A program made the position numbers and the translations under genes. The notes beneath the pieces are model-generated. The model searched no databases and was not told the origin of the DNA. It saw nothing but the letters and a program-made list of their open reading frames with translations. This document shows, piece by piece, positions 8,796-18,262 of a DNA stretch of 64,000 nt. Origin of the DNA: Verrucomicrobiota bacterium (GTDB lineage: Bacteria > Verrucomicrobiota > Verrucomicrobiia > Opitutales > Opitutaceae). The stretch is taken from assembly GCA_014584295.1 (NCBI GenBank), contig JACTNC010000019.1, positions 124,001 through 188,000 of the forward strand, written 5' to 3'. The first letter of the stretch is position 1. Each line of letters begins with the position of its first letter.

Positions 8796-8938
8796 GTTCT
8801 AGGCGCGTCGAATCCCGATTGGGTCGCGGCGCGTCATCCCGGATTCTCATACTGAAACCAATCTGACTCTCGCGCCGCCCGCTGCCGCCCAACGCTGCGA
8901 CCGGGTTGCCGATCGGGAGTCGTTACAAAACCACAGCC

Positions 8939-9448
8939 ATGCGTCACAATAAACACCACGCCTCGCTAGGCGTCACCCGCGAACATCGCGCCGCCATGCT
9001 TTCGAACATGGGCGCCTCCTTGATCCGGCACGGACGGATCAAGACCACGCTCACGAAGGCGAAGGCCCTGCGTCCGTTCATCGAAAAGGTGATCACCAAG
9101 GCCAAGAAGGCCGCGGCCTCGAAGGAGAAGAGCGCGGCTCTCCACCTGCGTCGGCTCGCGCTTCGGGATGTCCGCGACATCGGTGCGATCGACATCCTGT
9201 TCAAGGAGAAGCACAAGGAGTTTGCCGGTCGCGCCGGCGGCTACACCCGCATCTACAAGCTGGGTCCGCAGCGCATTGGTGACGCCGCCGAAATGGCGCT
9301 GATCGAACTGATAAAGGCCGAGGATCAGGGCTACAAGAAGTCCCGCGGCCGCAAGGGTGCGAAGGGCTCGAAACAGCCGGGCGCTGAAAAGGCTGCCGAG
9401 GCAGCTCCGGCTGCGGAAGCAGCCCCCGCTGCCGAAGCCAAGGCCTGA
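8939..9448 (+). CDS. rplQ: 50S ribosomal protein L17 with Ala-rich C-terminal tail
   Basis: 169 residues from MRHNKHHASLGVTREHRAAM. The L17 core (SLIRHGRIKTTLTKAKALRP, RLALRDVRDIGAIDILF, RAGGYTRIYKLGPQRIGDAA) ends near residue 125. About 45 more residues form a basic then Ala/Glu/Pro-rich tail ending AAPAAEAKA. An in-frame start at 8906 would add residues unlike the family. It closes the ribosomal cluster and is followed by a strong terminator. Confidence 0.95.
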   Translation: MRHNKHHASLGVTREHRAAMLSNMGASLIRHGRIKTTLTKAKALRPFIEKVITKAKKAAASKEKSAALHLRRLALRDVRDIGAIDILFKEKHKEFAGRAGGYTRIYKLGPQRIGDAAEMALIELIKAEDQGYKKSRGRKGAKGSKQPGAEKAAEAAPAAEAAPAAEAKA

Positions 9449-9467
9449 TGCGGGGCTGAGATTAAGC

Positions 9468-9498
9468 AAACGCGCCGGATTCCCCGGCGCGTTTTTTT
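9468..9498 (+). terminator. Intrinsic terminator after rplQ
   Basis: An 11-bp perfect stem (9468-9478 with 9484-9494; core CGCGCCGG/CCGGCGCG) with a five-base loop (ATTCC) leads straight into a run of seven T residues. It ends the rpsM-rplQ transcript 20 bp after the rplQ stop. Confidence 0.93.
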
Positions 9499-9563
9499 CA
9501 CGCATACGTTTGCGACTGGCTGAAAGGATTGCCGGAGCGCGTCCCGTCTGACACGTTGACCGG

Positions 9564-9791
9564 GTGTTTGATCTCACGACTGCCGTCGTCGTCTATTGCG
9601 GGCTGGTTGCCGCCCTCTATCTGGGAGTATGGCTGTATTACGACCGGCGTGACTCGGCGCGCTTTGATCGTCCCCGCCGAAAGCACGTGTTCTTTTGTGT
9701 TCGCTGCAATGAGCCGTATGCGGCGGCAACCGACGCGGAACGCGTGCCATGCCCACGGTGTGGATATGAGAACAGCCGCCTGAGGTTTTAG
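9564..9791 (+). CDS. Small membrane-anchored zinc-ribbon protein
   Basis: 75 residues from a GTG start. One transmembrane helix (about residues 6-25, AVVVYCGLVAALYLGVWLYY) is followed by a basic stretch and two CxxC knuckles (CVRC and CPRC, separated by about 17 residues), a rubredoxin-like zinc ribbon facing the cytoplasm if the positive-inside rule holds. The function is unknown. It lies alone between the rplQ terminator and guaA on the same strand. Confidence 0.6.
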   Translation: MFDLTTAVVVYCGLVAALYLGVWLYYDRRDSARFDRPRRKHVFFCVRCNEPYAAATDAERVPCPRCGYENSRLRF

Positions 9792-9882
9792 GCGAGTTCG
9801 GTCCCTCTCAACGACAATTCCTGACCGTCATCCTTCGCACTTCCTCTCTTGATTCCGCGCCAGCGGATCGCTCTTGTTTTCC

Positions 9883-11421
9883 ATGGCCCAGACGATTGCA
9901 GTCCTTGATTTTGGCTCACAGTACACGCAGGTCATTGCGCGTCGCATTCGGGAGTGCTCGGTTTTTTCGAAGATCTATCCCTACTCGACATCCGCTGAGA
10001 CACTGCGTTCCGAAGGAGTCATCGGTATCGTGCTTTCCGGCGGGCCGAGCAGCGTGTTCGCGCCAAAGGCGCCACTTCCGGATCCTGGAATCTTTGAGCT
10101 GGGGGTACCTGTTCTGGGGATCTGTTATGGCATCCAGCTCATGGGAAAACTGCTGGGTGGCAGGGTCGCAAAGGGAGAACGCCGTGAGTATGGACTTGGC
10201 AACCTTCGCATCACGAAACCCGGACGCCTCTTCTCGAAGCTGCCGCGCAAACTGAAGGTCTGGAATTCCCATGGCGACAAACTCATCGCGCTCCCCTCGG
10301 GCTTTGTAGCGATTGGATCCACCGAGAATTCCTCGTTTGCCGCCATAGAGGACCGAAAGCGCAACTTCTTTGGGATCCAATTCCATCCCGAGGTGTTTCA
10401 CACGGAGCATGGGGTCGACGTCCTGCGCAATTTTCTGGTGACCGTTTGCGGCGCAAGTCAGTCGTGGACAACCGATGATTTCATTCAGCGTGCGATTGCA
10501 GACATCCGGAAAAAGGTCGGTAGGAATCGTGTGCTCCTTGGGTTGTCGGGCGGGGTCGATTCCTCGGTAGCGGCAGCGCTGATACACAGGGCGATTGGCA
10601 GGCAGCTCACCTGCGTCTTTGTGGACAACGGACTGCTCCGTGAAGGTGAGCGCGAAGCCGTTGAGTCGCTCTACAAGCGGAATTTCAAGATTGATCTGCG
10701 TGTTGTGGACGCATCCGCGCTCTTCCTGCGTCGGCTAAAGGGCGTGATCGACCCCGAGAGGAAGCGCAAGATCATCGGCACGACGTTTGTCGAAGTATTC
10801 GAGAAATCGCTCAAGCAGGTGGGCTCCGCAAAATTCCTGGCCCAGGGAACGCTTTATCCGGACGTCATAGAGTCGGTGGCGATTGCCGGAAATCCGGCGG
10901 CGCTCATCAAGTCTCACCACAATGTGGGGGGACTGCCCGAGCGCATGAAGCTCGAACTCCTTGAGCCGCTTCGAGAACTTTTCAAGGACGAGGTGCGCGC
11001 GGTGGGCAGTGCTCTCGGGCTGCCGCGCGAGGTGGTCTGGCGCCAGCCCTTCCCCGGCCCGGGTCTGGGCGTACGAGTCGTGGGGGAAATCACCAAGGTG
11101 AGGCTGGATGTTCTTAGAAAAGCGGACTCGATCGTGCAGGAGGAAATGAAGAAAAGTGGTTGGTATTGGAAAGTGTGGCAGTCATTTGCGGTGTTTCTTC
11201 CGGTCAAGTCCGTGGGCGTCGTTGGCGACGAACGCAACTACGCAGATGTCATCGCTCTGCGGGTCGTGGAATCAAAGGATGCCATGACTGCCGACTGGAC
11301 GCGCCTGCCCTATGATTTGCTTCAACAAATTTCCTCCAGGATAACTAACGAGGTGGCCGGGGTTTCCAGGGTTGTACTCGACATCAGTTCGAAGCCTCCG
11401 GCAACGATTGAATGGGAGTGA
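9883..11421 (+). CDS. guaA: GMP synthase (glutamine-hydrolysing)
   Basis: Converts XMP to GMP with glutamine and ATP. 512 residues. The class I amidotransferase domain has the nucleophile Cys81 in [12 protein letters not shown] and the HPE motif in [11 protein letters not shown]. The ATP pyrophosphatase domain has [20 protein letters not shown] (PP-loop), and the dimerisation domain ends [17 protein letters not shown], the usual GuaA terminus. The ATG at 9883 gives the family start [13 protein letters not shown]; an upstream TTG at 9874 would add three residues. Confidence 0.97.
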   Translation: MAQTIAVLDFGSQYTQVIARRIRECSVFSKIYPYSTSAETLRSEGVIGIVLSGGPSSVFAPKAPLPDPGIFELGVPVLGICYGIQLMGKLLGGRVAKGERREYGLGNLRITKPGRLFSKLPRKLKVWNSHGDKLIALPSGFVAIGSTENSSFAAIEDRKRNFFGIQFHPEVFHTEHGVDVLRNFLVTVCGASQSWTTDDFIQRAIADIRKKVGRNRVLLGLSGGVDSSVAAALIHRAIGRQLTCVFVDNGLLREGEREAVESLYKRNFKIDLRVVDASALFLRRLKGVIDPERKRKIIGTTFVEVFEKSLKQVGSAKFLAQGTLYPDVIESVAIAGNPAALIKSHHNVGGLPERMKLELLEPLRELFKDEVRAVGSALGLPREVVWRQPFPGPGLGVRVVGEITKVRLDVLRKADSIVQEEMKKSGWYWKVWQSFAVFLPVKSVGVVGDERNYADVIALRVVESKDAMTADWTRLPYDLLQQISSRITNEVAGVSRVVLDISSKPPATIEWE

Positions 11422-11464
11422 TAATGGCCGAAACCTTTCTCCGCATCTGCCGGTCTGATCGGAC

Positions 11465-12226
11465 ATGATGGCTTCCGGTCTCAATGCGTTTTTCCTCGCT
11501 GCCGCACTCACCGTGAGTGTCGGTTTTGCCGGGCCCGAGGAAGTCAATGAGGTCGTTTCGCGCGCCCGGGCTTACCTTGGCAGCGAAGAGGCGCTTGAGG
11601 CGGTTCGCACGGTGCATTTCAGGGGGAATCTGACGACAGGCGACAATCTCAAGGCGGAGATTGAGATCATTTTTAAGAAACCATACCGCCAGCGGATTGT
11701 AACCACGACCCGGGAGCGCAGGGAGATCACCGCTCTCGATGGCTATGAGGCGTGGCAGCGCTACGAGGATCTCAAGGACCCCGAGCGTTGGCGCATGAGC
11801 CTCATGCAGAAGGAGCAGGTGAAGAGGCTCCGCGCAAATACGTGGGAGAATCTTGCATTCTACCGCGGAATCGAGAGGAAGGGAGGGCGTATCGAAGACC
11901 TAGGCATGGCGGAGGTCGGAGGACATGCGGCAAGAAAGCTCTCCTTTGTCCACGATACGGGCAGCGTCTTTACTCGCTATTTTGACAAGCAGACGGGCCG
12001 GTTGCTGTTAACCGAGAACGAGCAGGGTGGGACCATACGTGAAGAGGGCGAAATCATGGCGGGCGGGATCCGTTTCCCCAAGCGCATCATCACCCTGATG
12101 AAACTCCAAGATGGCAAGCAAAGGTCCGTCACCATAGAGTTTACAGCGATTGCCATAAACGAATCATTTGCAGACGAACTTTTTGTGGTTCCCCCGGTGG
12201 TGCCGATACCGGCGAAGCCAAACTGA
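11465..12226 (+). CDS. Exported protein of LolA/outer-membrane-lipoprotein-sorting-like type
   Basis: 253 residues with a signal peptide (hydrophobic residues 5-22, likely cleavage after GFA). The mature part reads as a long curved antiparallel sheet: RTVHFRGNLTTGDN, IEIIFKKPYRQRIVTTTRER, GYEAWQRYED, ARKLSFVHDTGSVFTRYFD, IRFPKRIITLMKLQDG, then a final VTIEFTAIAINESF strand. This pattern (sugar/lipid-binding, substrate strand then GxEAW then YFDxxTGRL) resembles LolA/LolB-fold periplasmic proteins. No enzyme motif is seen. It follows guaA by 43 bp. Function unassigned. Confidence 0.55.
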   Translation: MMASGLNAFFLAAALTVSVGFAGPEEVNEVVSRARAYLGSEEALEAVRTVHFRGNLTTGDNLKAEIEIIFKKPYRQRIVTTTRERREITALDGYEAWQRYEDLKDPERWRMSLMQKEQVKRLRANTWENLAFYRGIERKGGRIEDLGMAEVGGHAARKLSFVHDTGSVFTRYFDKQTGRLLLTENEQGGTIREEGEIMAGGIRFPKRIITLMKLQDGKQRSVTIEFTAIAINESFADELFVVPPVVPIPAKPN

Positions 12227-12330
12227 GGATTGATCGTTTCCTTTTTCGAAGCGTTGACTGTCTGTTCTGCGTTGCCGGGCAATGCGGAAATCGGCTAAGG
12301 TCAGGGCAATACCGTCCCTCCATCACCGCT

Positions 12331-13626
12331 GTGCGCACCCTAACGTTCAACGCCAAATCGTATCGCGACGAACTCACGAGCTTTTGCCGGACCTCCGGGG
12401 TATCGCGCGAGATTTCGGACTCCGTGGCGGCCATCCTTGCCGATGTCAAACAACGCGGCGATGAAGCCGTGGCCTATTACGCAGCAAAGTTTGATGGGGC
12501 AAAACTGGCCGCGCGTCTGTTCCGTGTGAAGGATAGCGAGTTGGTTGCTGCTTCCAAGCGGCTTCCTCCAACCGAAGCGAAGGCGCTTGCGGCTGCCCAT
12601 GAGTCGGTTGTCGCCTTTCACGAAAAGAGTCGCCCCAAGGATTGGTCCTCAAGGAATCCGCAAGGGGGAATGGTGGGGGAACGTTTTCATCCGATCCGGC
12701 GTGTCGGGCTGTATGTCCCGGGCGGGCAGGTGCCCTTGGTGTCCACGGTGATCATGACAGCTACCCTCGCGAAAATCGCAGGCTGCCCGGAGATCGCAGT
12801 ATTTACTCCCTCGAATGCCGAGGGGCGCGTCGCCGATGCCCTACTCGCTGCGTTGCATCGCGTCGGCATTTCCGAGGTCTACCGCATCGGTGGAGTCCAA
12901 GCCGTTGGTGCAATGGCCTATGGCACGGTGACGATCCCGGCGGTCGACAAGATTTATGGACCGGGCAACGCGTATGTCTGCGAGGCAAAGCGCCAGGTCT
13001 TTGGAACCGTCGGAGTGGACCTGCTGCCTGGACCGAGTGAGCTCATGGTGATCGCCGATGACAGCGCTGATCCGGCCTTCGCGGCCTCGGATCTGCTCGC
13101 GCAGGCGGAGCATGGGAGCGGACGCGAAAAGATCTACCTCGTTGCGACAACGAAATCGGTTCTGGAGAGCATTCTCTCGGAGATTCGCCTCCAGATTAAG
13201 TCGCTTTCTCGCGGAGCCAAGATCCAGCCGGTACTGGATCAGGGATTCCTTGCGGTGGAGGTTTCGTCGCTCGCCCAAGCGGCTGAAGTCGCAAACCATG
13301 TTGCTCCTGAACATCTTGAACTTCTGGTATCGGAATCCGCCCAGAAAAGCCTGCTGCAGCAGATCACAACCGCGGGTGCCGTCATGCTGGGCAACTATAC
13401 GCCCACGGCCCTCGGAGATTTCACTGCGGGACCCAGTCACGTGCTTCCGACCGGCCGGGCGGGGCGCTTCTTCAGTGGCTTGAGAGTGGATGACTTTATG
13501 CGACGGACGAGCACGGTTCACTATGACAGAGCGGCTCTGAAGAAAGCGGCGCCCGTTGTGGCTGCATTTGCCCAGATGGAGCAGCTCGACGCACACGGTC
13601 GATCCGTTTCACTTCGACTCCGCTGA
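12331..13626 (+). CDS. hisD: Histidinol dehydrogenase
   Basis: Last two steps of histidine synthesis: histidinol to histidine with NAD. 431 residues from a GTG start. Family signature seen as VGLYVPGGQVPLVSTVIMTA, DKIYGPGNAYVCEAKRQVFG, the zinc-site region DLLAQAEHGSGREKIYL, HVAPEHLELLV and TPTALGDFTAGPSHVLPT. It heads the run hisD-hisC-hisB-hisH; hisC begins 2 bp after its stop. Confidence 0.97.
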   Translation: MRTLTFNAKSYRDELTSFCRTSGVSREISDSVAAILADVKQRGDEAVAYYAAKFDGAKLAARLFRVKDSELVAASKRLPPTEAKALAAAHESVVAFHEKSRPKDWSSRNPQGGMVGERFHPIRRVGLYVPGGQVPLVSTVIMTATLAKIAGCPEIAVFTPSNAEGRVADALLAALHRVGISEVYRIGGVQAVGAMAYGTVTIPAVDKIYGPGNAYVCEAKRQVFGTVGVDLLPGPSELMVIADDSADPAFAASDLLAQAEHGSGREKIYLVATTKSVLESILSEIRLQIKSLSRGAKIQPVLDQGFLAVEVSSLAQAAEVANHVAPEHLELLVSESAQKSLLQQITTAGAVMLGNYTPTALGDFTAGPSHVLPTGRAGRFFSGLRVDDFMRRTSTVHYDRAALKKAAPVVAAFAQMEQLDAHGRSVSLRLR

Positions 13627-13628
13627 AC

Positions 13629-14744
13629 ATGCCGATGTTCTCGACGCTGGTTTCGCCGCACATCGCGAAACTGCACGGGTATACACCCGGGCTTCAGCCT
13701 TCCGGCACGGGCTGGATCAAACTCAACACCAACGAGTCGGGTTACCCGCCGAGCCCCGCGGTGGCGGAGGCGTTGCAGAAGGAAATCGGGAGCGACGCTT
13801 TCTCGCTGCGACTCTATCCGAATCCGACTAGCGAACCTCTGCGCGCGGTGATCGCTGACTACCACGGGCAGGGGCTGACCGCGACCAACGTCCTTGTTGG
13901 AAACGGCTCGGATGATGTGCTCAATCTTCTGGTCCGCTGCTTCAGCAACCCGACGGTTGAGACGGGATTCACCCTGCCGAGCTATTCTCTGTATCCGGTT
14001 CTGGTCAGCATGCAGGACGGCAGCAGCGGCGCGGTAGAGTTTGATCGATCCATGCAACTGCCGGTGGAAGCCATCGCTTCTTCGGGTGCCTCCGCCTTTT
14101 TTCTGACATCGCCGAATGCACCGACAGGCGTCGCTTTTTCCAATGCTGATTTGGAGCGCGTACTGACACGCTTTCGAGGCGTCTTGGTTGTGGATGAAGC
14201 CTATGCCCCGTTTGCAAAGGAGAATGCTGTGCCGCTCCTGACGCGTTTTCCCCGTCTCGTCATTGTCAGGACGCTTTCCAAGGCGCACGCGCTTGCTGGC
14301 ATTCGTGTCGGATATGCCCTGGCAAACCCGGAGATGGTGGAACTGCTCGACCGGGTGCGCGACAGCTACAACGTCAGCCGCCTTTCCCAAGTGGCGGCCC
14401 AAGCGGCGCTCATGGACCGCGCCTACTACGACAGGCTGATCAGCCGGGTTGTCGCAACCCGTGATCGCTACCGGTCCAAATGGACCCGCGAACTCGGCTG
14501 GTTCAGCTACGAGTCGGCTGCGAACTTCATCTTTGTCGAGCCTAGGAATCGGGCAGGGGTATGTGGAAAAGAGGTCGCCCGTTCCGTCTATGACTTTCTC
14601 TATTCCCGACGGATCTTGGTTCGTGCGTTTCCGAACCATCCCTTGACCGGGTCATTTCTTCGCATCAGCGTGGGTACTGACGAGGAAATGGTCCTCGTCG
14701 ACCAGGCACTCATCGAATGGACACGCTCCGAAAAGCAACAGTAA
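13629..14744 (+). CDS. hisC: Histidinol-phosphate aminotransferase
   Basis: A fold-type I PLP enzyme transaminating imidazole-acetol phosphate. 371 residues. Visible motifs: [15 protein letters not shown] substrate strand, [32 protein letters not shown] with the PLP-binding Asp and Tyr, and the Schiff-base lysine in [16 protein letters not shown] (usually SKAFGLAG). It is packed between hisD (2 bp) and hisB (28-base overlap in another frame), so co-translation is likely. Confidence 0.95.
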   Translation: MPMFSTLVSPHIAKLHGYTPGLQPSGTGWIKLNTNESGYPPSPAVAEALQKEIGSDAFSLRLYPNPTSEPLRAVIADYHGQGLTATNVLVGNGSDDVLNLLVRCFSNPTVETGFTLPSYSLYPVLVSMQDGSSGAVEFDRSMQLPVEAIASSGASAFFLTSPNAPTGVAFSNADLERVLTRFRGVLVVDEAYAPFAKENAVPLLTRFPRLVIVRTLSKAHALAGIRVGYALANPEMVELLDRVRDSYNVSRLSQVAAQAALMDRAYYDRLISRVVATRDRYRSKWTRELGWFSYESAANFIFVEPRNRAGVCGKEVARSVYDFLYSRRILVRAFPNHPLTGSFLRISVGTDEEMVLVDQALIEWTRSEKQQ

Positions 14745-15313
14745 AGCGGACCACCGCGGAAACCGACATCACGCTTACCCTGGCGATTGATGGCGGGGGT
14801 ACATCGAAAATCGCCACAGGCGTGCCGTTTTTCGATCACATGCTCACCCTGTTTGCGCGGCATGGCCTGTTTGATCTCGATATTTCCTGCAAGGGAGACG
14901 TGGACGTGGATTATCACCATACGGTCGAGGACGTTGGCCTGGTCCTGGGCGATGCTTTCCGGCAGGCGCTCGGTGACAAGAAAGGTATACGTCGGTACGG
15001 TTCGTTTTTCCTGCCCATGGATGAATCGCTGGCCCGGGTCGTTGTGGATCTGAGCGGCCGGGCATGCCTGGTTTACGACGTGAACGCGCCGACCTCATTT
15101 GTGCGCGATTTCAATCTTATCCTTGTGAAGGAATTCTGTCGCGCGTTCAGCAATGCGCTCGCATGCAATCTCCATGTCAAACTGGAGTACGGCGAGGAGC
15201 CGCATCACATCGCGGAGGCGATCTTCAAGGGACTCTCCCGCGCGATGGATGAAGCGACACAGATCGATCCCCGCATGGCGGGTCAGCTTCCTTCGACCAA
15301 GGGGAAGCTCTAG
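14717..15313 (+). CDS. hisB: Imidazoleglycerol-phosphate dehydratase
   Basis: Single-function IGP dehydratase of histidine synthesis, 198 residues. The two metal-binding half-sites are clear: [17 protein letters not shown] with [15 protein letters not shown], and [19 protein letters not shown]. It lacks the histidinol phosphatase domain of the E. coli fusion. The ATG lies 28 bases inside his[19 protein letters not shown] is a normal IGPD start. Confidence 0.96.
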   Translation: MDTLRKATVKRTTAETDITLTLAIDGGGTSKIATGVPFFDHMLTLFARHGLFDLDISCKGDVDVDYHHTVEDVGLVLGDAFRQALGDKKGIRRYGSFFLPMDESLARVVVDLSGRACLVYDVNAPTSFVRDFNLILVKEFCRAFSNALACNLHVKLEYGEEPHHIAEAIFKGLSRAMDEATQIDPRMAGQLPSTKGKL

Positions 15314-15365
15314 CCCGTTTCGCGGTAACGCGCGAATGGTCTGACAGGAGAGGAGTCGTTTTGGC

Positions 15366-16010
15366 ATGTCCACAACCATCATAGCCGTCATCGACACGGG
15401 TATCTGCAATCTGCGCAGTGTGACGAAGGCAGTTGAGGCCGCGGGCGGACAGGCGCGGATTGTTCGAACACCAGGAGAGTTGAGTGCGAGCGGTGCGAGC
15501 GGCCTGGTGCTTCCGGGCGTGGGTGCCCTGCGGGACTGTGTGGCCTCGCTGAGAACCTCGGGCACAGCAGACTCTGTGGCTGGCTGGATCCGGGAGAATC
15601 GCCCATTTCTTGGCGTCTGCCTTGGCATGCAGGCGCTCTTCGAGCGTTCAGAGGAAGGCGAGGTGAAGGGACTTGGAATCCTTCCTGGCGAGGTGGTGCG
15701 GTTTCGTCGTCCGCCTGGCTTCAAGATCCCCCACATGGGCTGGAACACCGTTCGATTCCTCAAGCCGGATGCACCCCTCGCGCAGAATCTCGCCAGGGAA
15801 GGTGAAGCCTTCTACTTTGTGCATAGTTACCACTGCGTTCCGAAGGATCCGGATCTGATCCTGGCGCTGTGTGACTATGGCGGTGAATTTTGTGCTGCTG
15901 TGAGCCGCGGCAATATTGCGGCGACACAGTTTCACCCCGAGAAGAGTCAGGGCAAGGGGCTTCAGATATACCGGAATTTTGTTGCTCTGGCCGCGCGTAC
16001 CTCGTCTTAG
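15366..16010 (+). CDS. hisH: Imidazole glycerol phosphate synthase, glutaminase subunit
   Basis: Releases ammonia from glutamine and channels it to HisF. 214 residues. Triad: Cys85 in FLGVCLGMQALFERSEEG, and His/Glu in ATQFHPEKSQGKG. The start at 15366 has a good ribosome binding site (GGAGAGGAG about 11 bases upstream). Its partner hisF is not in the window; the histidine run stops here. Confidence 0.96.
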   Translation: MSTTIIAVIDTGICNLRSVTKAVEAAGGQARIVRTPGELSASGASGLVLPGVGALRDCVASLRTSGTADSVAGWIRENRPFLGVCLGMQALFERSEEGEVKGLGILPGEVVRFRRPPGFKIPHMGWNTVRFLKPDAPLAQNLAREGEAFYFVHSYHCVPKDPDLILALCDYGGEFCAAVSRGNIAATQFHPEKSQGKGLQIYRNFVALAARTSS

Positions 16011-16151
16011 GCGCCGGAGCTAGGGGGCTTGGGCGGGTGGGGAAACTTTTCCTTACCTGCGTCACCAATCCTCCTTATGTCGGAGGGGGGATGAAAAAGT
16101 CGGGTAACTTTCCTTTGCAAGCGGAGCAGTTTTTGCTGTCTAATGGGAAAT

Positions 16152-17450
16152 ATGGCGAAATCTGCTACCCTGAAAATTGACGATGCTGAGCTCAGCCTGC
16201 CGGTGATTGTTGGGACCGAGGCTGAGAAGGCCGTGGACATTTCCAAGCTGCGCGCGGAGACGGGGTACATCACATTCGACGAAGGTTTTGGCAACACGGG
16301 CTCCTGTCAGAGCGCCATCACCTACATCGATGGGGAGCAAGGCATCCTTCGGTACCGGGGGTATCCGATCGAACAGCTTGCAGAGAGGTCCAACTTCATT
16401 GAGACGGCATATCTCGTTATCCATGGTGACCTGCCGACGCCCGAGCAGCGTACGCGATTTTCGGATCTGTTGACCCGGCATGCTCCTTTGCATGAGGGCA
16501 TGTCCCAGCAGCTTCGCGGCTTTCCCAAGGAATCACATCCGATGGCGGTGTTGTCAGTGATGATGAATGTTCTGGGCTGCTATCATCCCGAACTCGCGAC
16601 CAACAATCATCAGAAGGATCTTGCGCACTTTGACGATGCATCGGCGATAGCGATATCCAAGGTTCGCACACTGGCGGCCCATTACTACCGGATCAGTCGC
16701 GGACTGGCGCTCAATCACCCGAAGCGTTCGCTGAGCTATTGCGACAATTTTCTTCACCTGATGTTCTCGGAGCCGTCGCACGACTACATTGCAACTCCTG
16801 AAGTCTCGTCGGCGCTGAACCTCTTTCTCCTGCTGCACGCGGATCACGAGCAGAACTGTTCCACTTCAACCGTGCGCATGGTTGCCTCTGCGGGGGCCAA
16901 TCTTTTTGCATCGATTTCAGCGGGCGTGAATGCGCTCTGGGGGCCGCTGCATGGGGGCGCGAACATGGCGGTCATTGAGATGCTCAAATCGATTCACGCG
17001 GATGGCGATGATGGCACCAAGTTTGTTGCTGCAGCCAAGTCCGGAAAAGGCGAACGCCTGATGGGTTTTGGGCATCGCGTTTACAAGAACTACGATCCGC
17101 GCGCGAAGATCATCAAGACGAGTTTCTACAAGGCGCTGGCGTCGCTCGGAATCAAGGATGATCCCCTGCTGAACATCGCAATGAAGCTCGAGGAGATCGC
17201 GTTGAGCGACGACTACTTTATCGCGCGGAAACTCTATCCCAACGTCGATTTCTATTCAGGCCTCATCATGCGCGCGCTCGGCATCCCGGAGGAGATGTTC
17301 ACGGTGATGTTTGCCATGGGCCGCATGCCGGGATGGATCGCCCAGTGGCATGAGGTTGCACGGAATCCGAAGCTTAAAATATATCGCCCGCGTCAGATCT
17401 ACACAGGCCCGTCACAGAGAAACTTCATTCCGTCCAACCTCCGCCAATAG
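16152..17450 (+). CDS. gltA: Citrate synthase (type II, hexameric class)
   Basis: Condenses acetyl-CoA and oxaloacetate. 432 residues from [11 protein letters not shown]; an ATG at 16143 would add three. N-terminal NADH-type domain and [20 protein letters not shown] precede the core. Active-site His regions are [15 protein letters not shown] and [18 protein letters not shown], and the catalytic Asp lies in [17 protein letters not shown] 130-bp gap separates it from hisH; it ends convergent to the minus-strand membrane protein. It feeds the cycle that includes sucA-sucB-lpd at 33885-39401. Confidence 0.96.
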   Translation: MAKSATLKIDDAELSLPVIVGTEAEKAVDISKLRAETGYITFDEGFGNTGSCQSAITYIDGEQGILRYRGYPIEQLAERSNFIETAYLVIHGDLPTPEQRTRFSDLLTRHAPLHEGMSQQLRGFPKESHPMAVLSVMMNVLGCYHPELATNNHQKDLAHFDDASAIAISKVRTLAAHYYRISRGLALNHPKRSLSYCDNFLHLMFSEPSHDYIATPEVSSALNLFLLLHADHEQNCSTSTVRMVASAGANLFASISAGVNALWGPLHGGANMAVIEMLKSIHADGDDGTKFVAAAKSGKGERLMGFGHRVYKNYDPRAKIIKTSFYKALASLGIKDDPLLNIAMKLEEIALSDDYFIARKLYPNVDFYSGLIMRALGIPEEMFTVMFAMGRMPGWIAQWHEVARNPKLKIYRPRQIYTGPSQRNFIPSNLRQ

Positions 17451-17459
17451 CAGCGTGTG

Positions 17460-18170
17460 TTATTTTGCCGTTGTGGGTTGTTGGCGGAGGATTTCCTCGA
17501 CGGTGAGGCCGGTCAGGCGTGATATGCCCTTCATCAGGCGCCAAAGCGCGATCAGCATGATGACGAGGCAGGGCACGACGATGACCGGCCAGCTCAGGGC
17601 GTTCATCTTTCCGAGCTCGGCGTTGAAGTCGGGTGTGCCGGTGTCGCTTCGGATCAGGAAACGTGCGAGCGTGAAATTGAGGACGGCGCTGATTGCGAAG
17701 CTGGACGCGAGCAGCAGGCTGGCTTCGCGCAGGTGACGCTCGAACGCCTTGGTTGTACCGCGTGACTCCAGCGCGGCGTCGATGCGCGGAACATCGATGA
17801 CCTGTTCGTTGTAGAGTAGCTGGCGGACAAGCGGACGTCGGGATCCCAAGGATGCAAGGATCGCCAACCCGATGACGCTCGGTATCGCGGCCTCCTTGAC
17901 GGCGAACCAGAAGCGATTGACCTGAATCAGCGCAAAGACGCCGGTCAGCAGAACACTGACGAAGCCGATGATTGAAACAAAATTGGCCTGCCGGCGCTGA
18001 ACAAAGTCCCAAATACCGTAACCGAGCGGAAATGAAAGGGCGACGATCAGTCCCCACACCGGGCCGATTGCGGCGGGTTTGCTGAGATAGGTGAGTAGGA
18101 ATGAGGGAAGTGCGACATTGAAGACGATGTTCAGCAGCAGGTTTTCGCGCTTCGCAGGGGTGGATGGCAT
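17460..18170 (-). CDS. Six-helix integral membrane protein (VC0807-like)
   Basis: 236 residues with six hydrophobic helices: LLLNIVFNVALPSFLLTYL, the IGPVWGLIVALSFPLGYGIW segment, FVSIIGFVSVLLTGVFALI, AIPSVIGLAILAS, LLASSFAISAVLNFTLARFL, and PVIVVPCLVIMLIALWRLM. The pattern of three helices, a soluble middle and three more resembles the VC0807-type membrane family whose role is unknown. It is convergent with gltA, 9 bp apart, and divergent from pdxJ. Confidence 0.5.
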   Translation of the reverse strand: MPSTPAKRENLLLNIVFNVALPSFLLTYLSKPAAIGPVWGLIVALSFPLGYGIWDFVQRRQANFVSIIGFVSVLLTGVFALIQVNRFWFAVKEAAIPSVIGLAILASLGSRRPLVRQLLYNEQVIDVPRIDAALESRGTTKAFERHLREASLLLASSFAISAVLNFTLARFLIRSDTGTPDFNAELGKMNALSWPVIVVPCLVIMLIALWRLMKGISRLTGLTVEEILRQQPTTAK

Positions 18171-18262
18171 GATGAAGGTGGGCGGTGGAGCTATCGGCGG
18201 GAAGATGCATGTCCGCCTACTTCAGCCTTTGTTTGAAGGCCGATTTGGCGCAAGCTCGCAGC

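Noticed and set aside
13521-14639. 372-codon open frame antisense to hisC
   Set aside because: Third-position GC shadow; Arg/Gln-rich with no recognisable domain, while hisC is complete.
16070-16086. CCTCC/GGAGG hairpin before gltA, considered as a riboswitch or terminator
   Set aside because: Only 5 bp, no T-tract, no aptamer-like features.
17425-18210. Alternative 261-codon minus frame over the VC0807-like gene
   Set aside because: Low hydrophobicity and Arg/His rich; the other frame gives six clean membrane helices.
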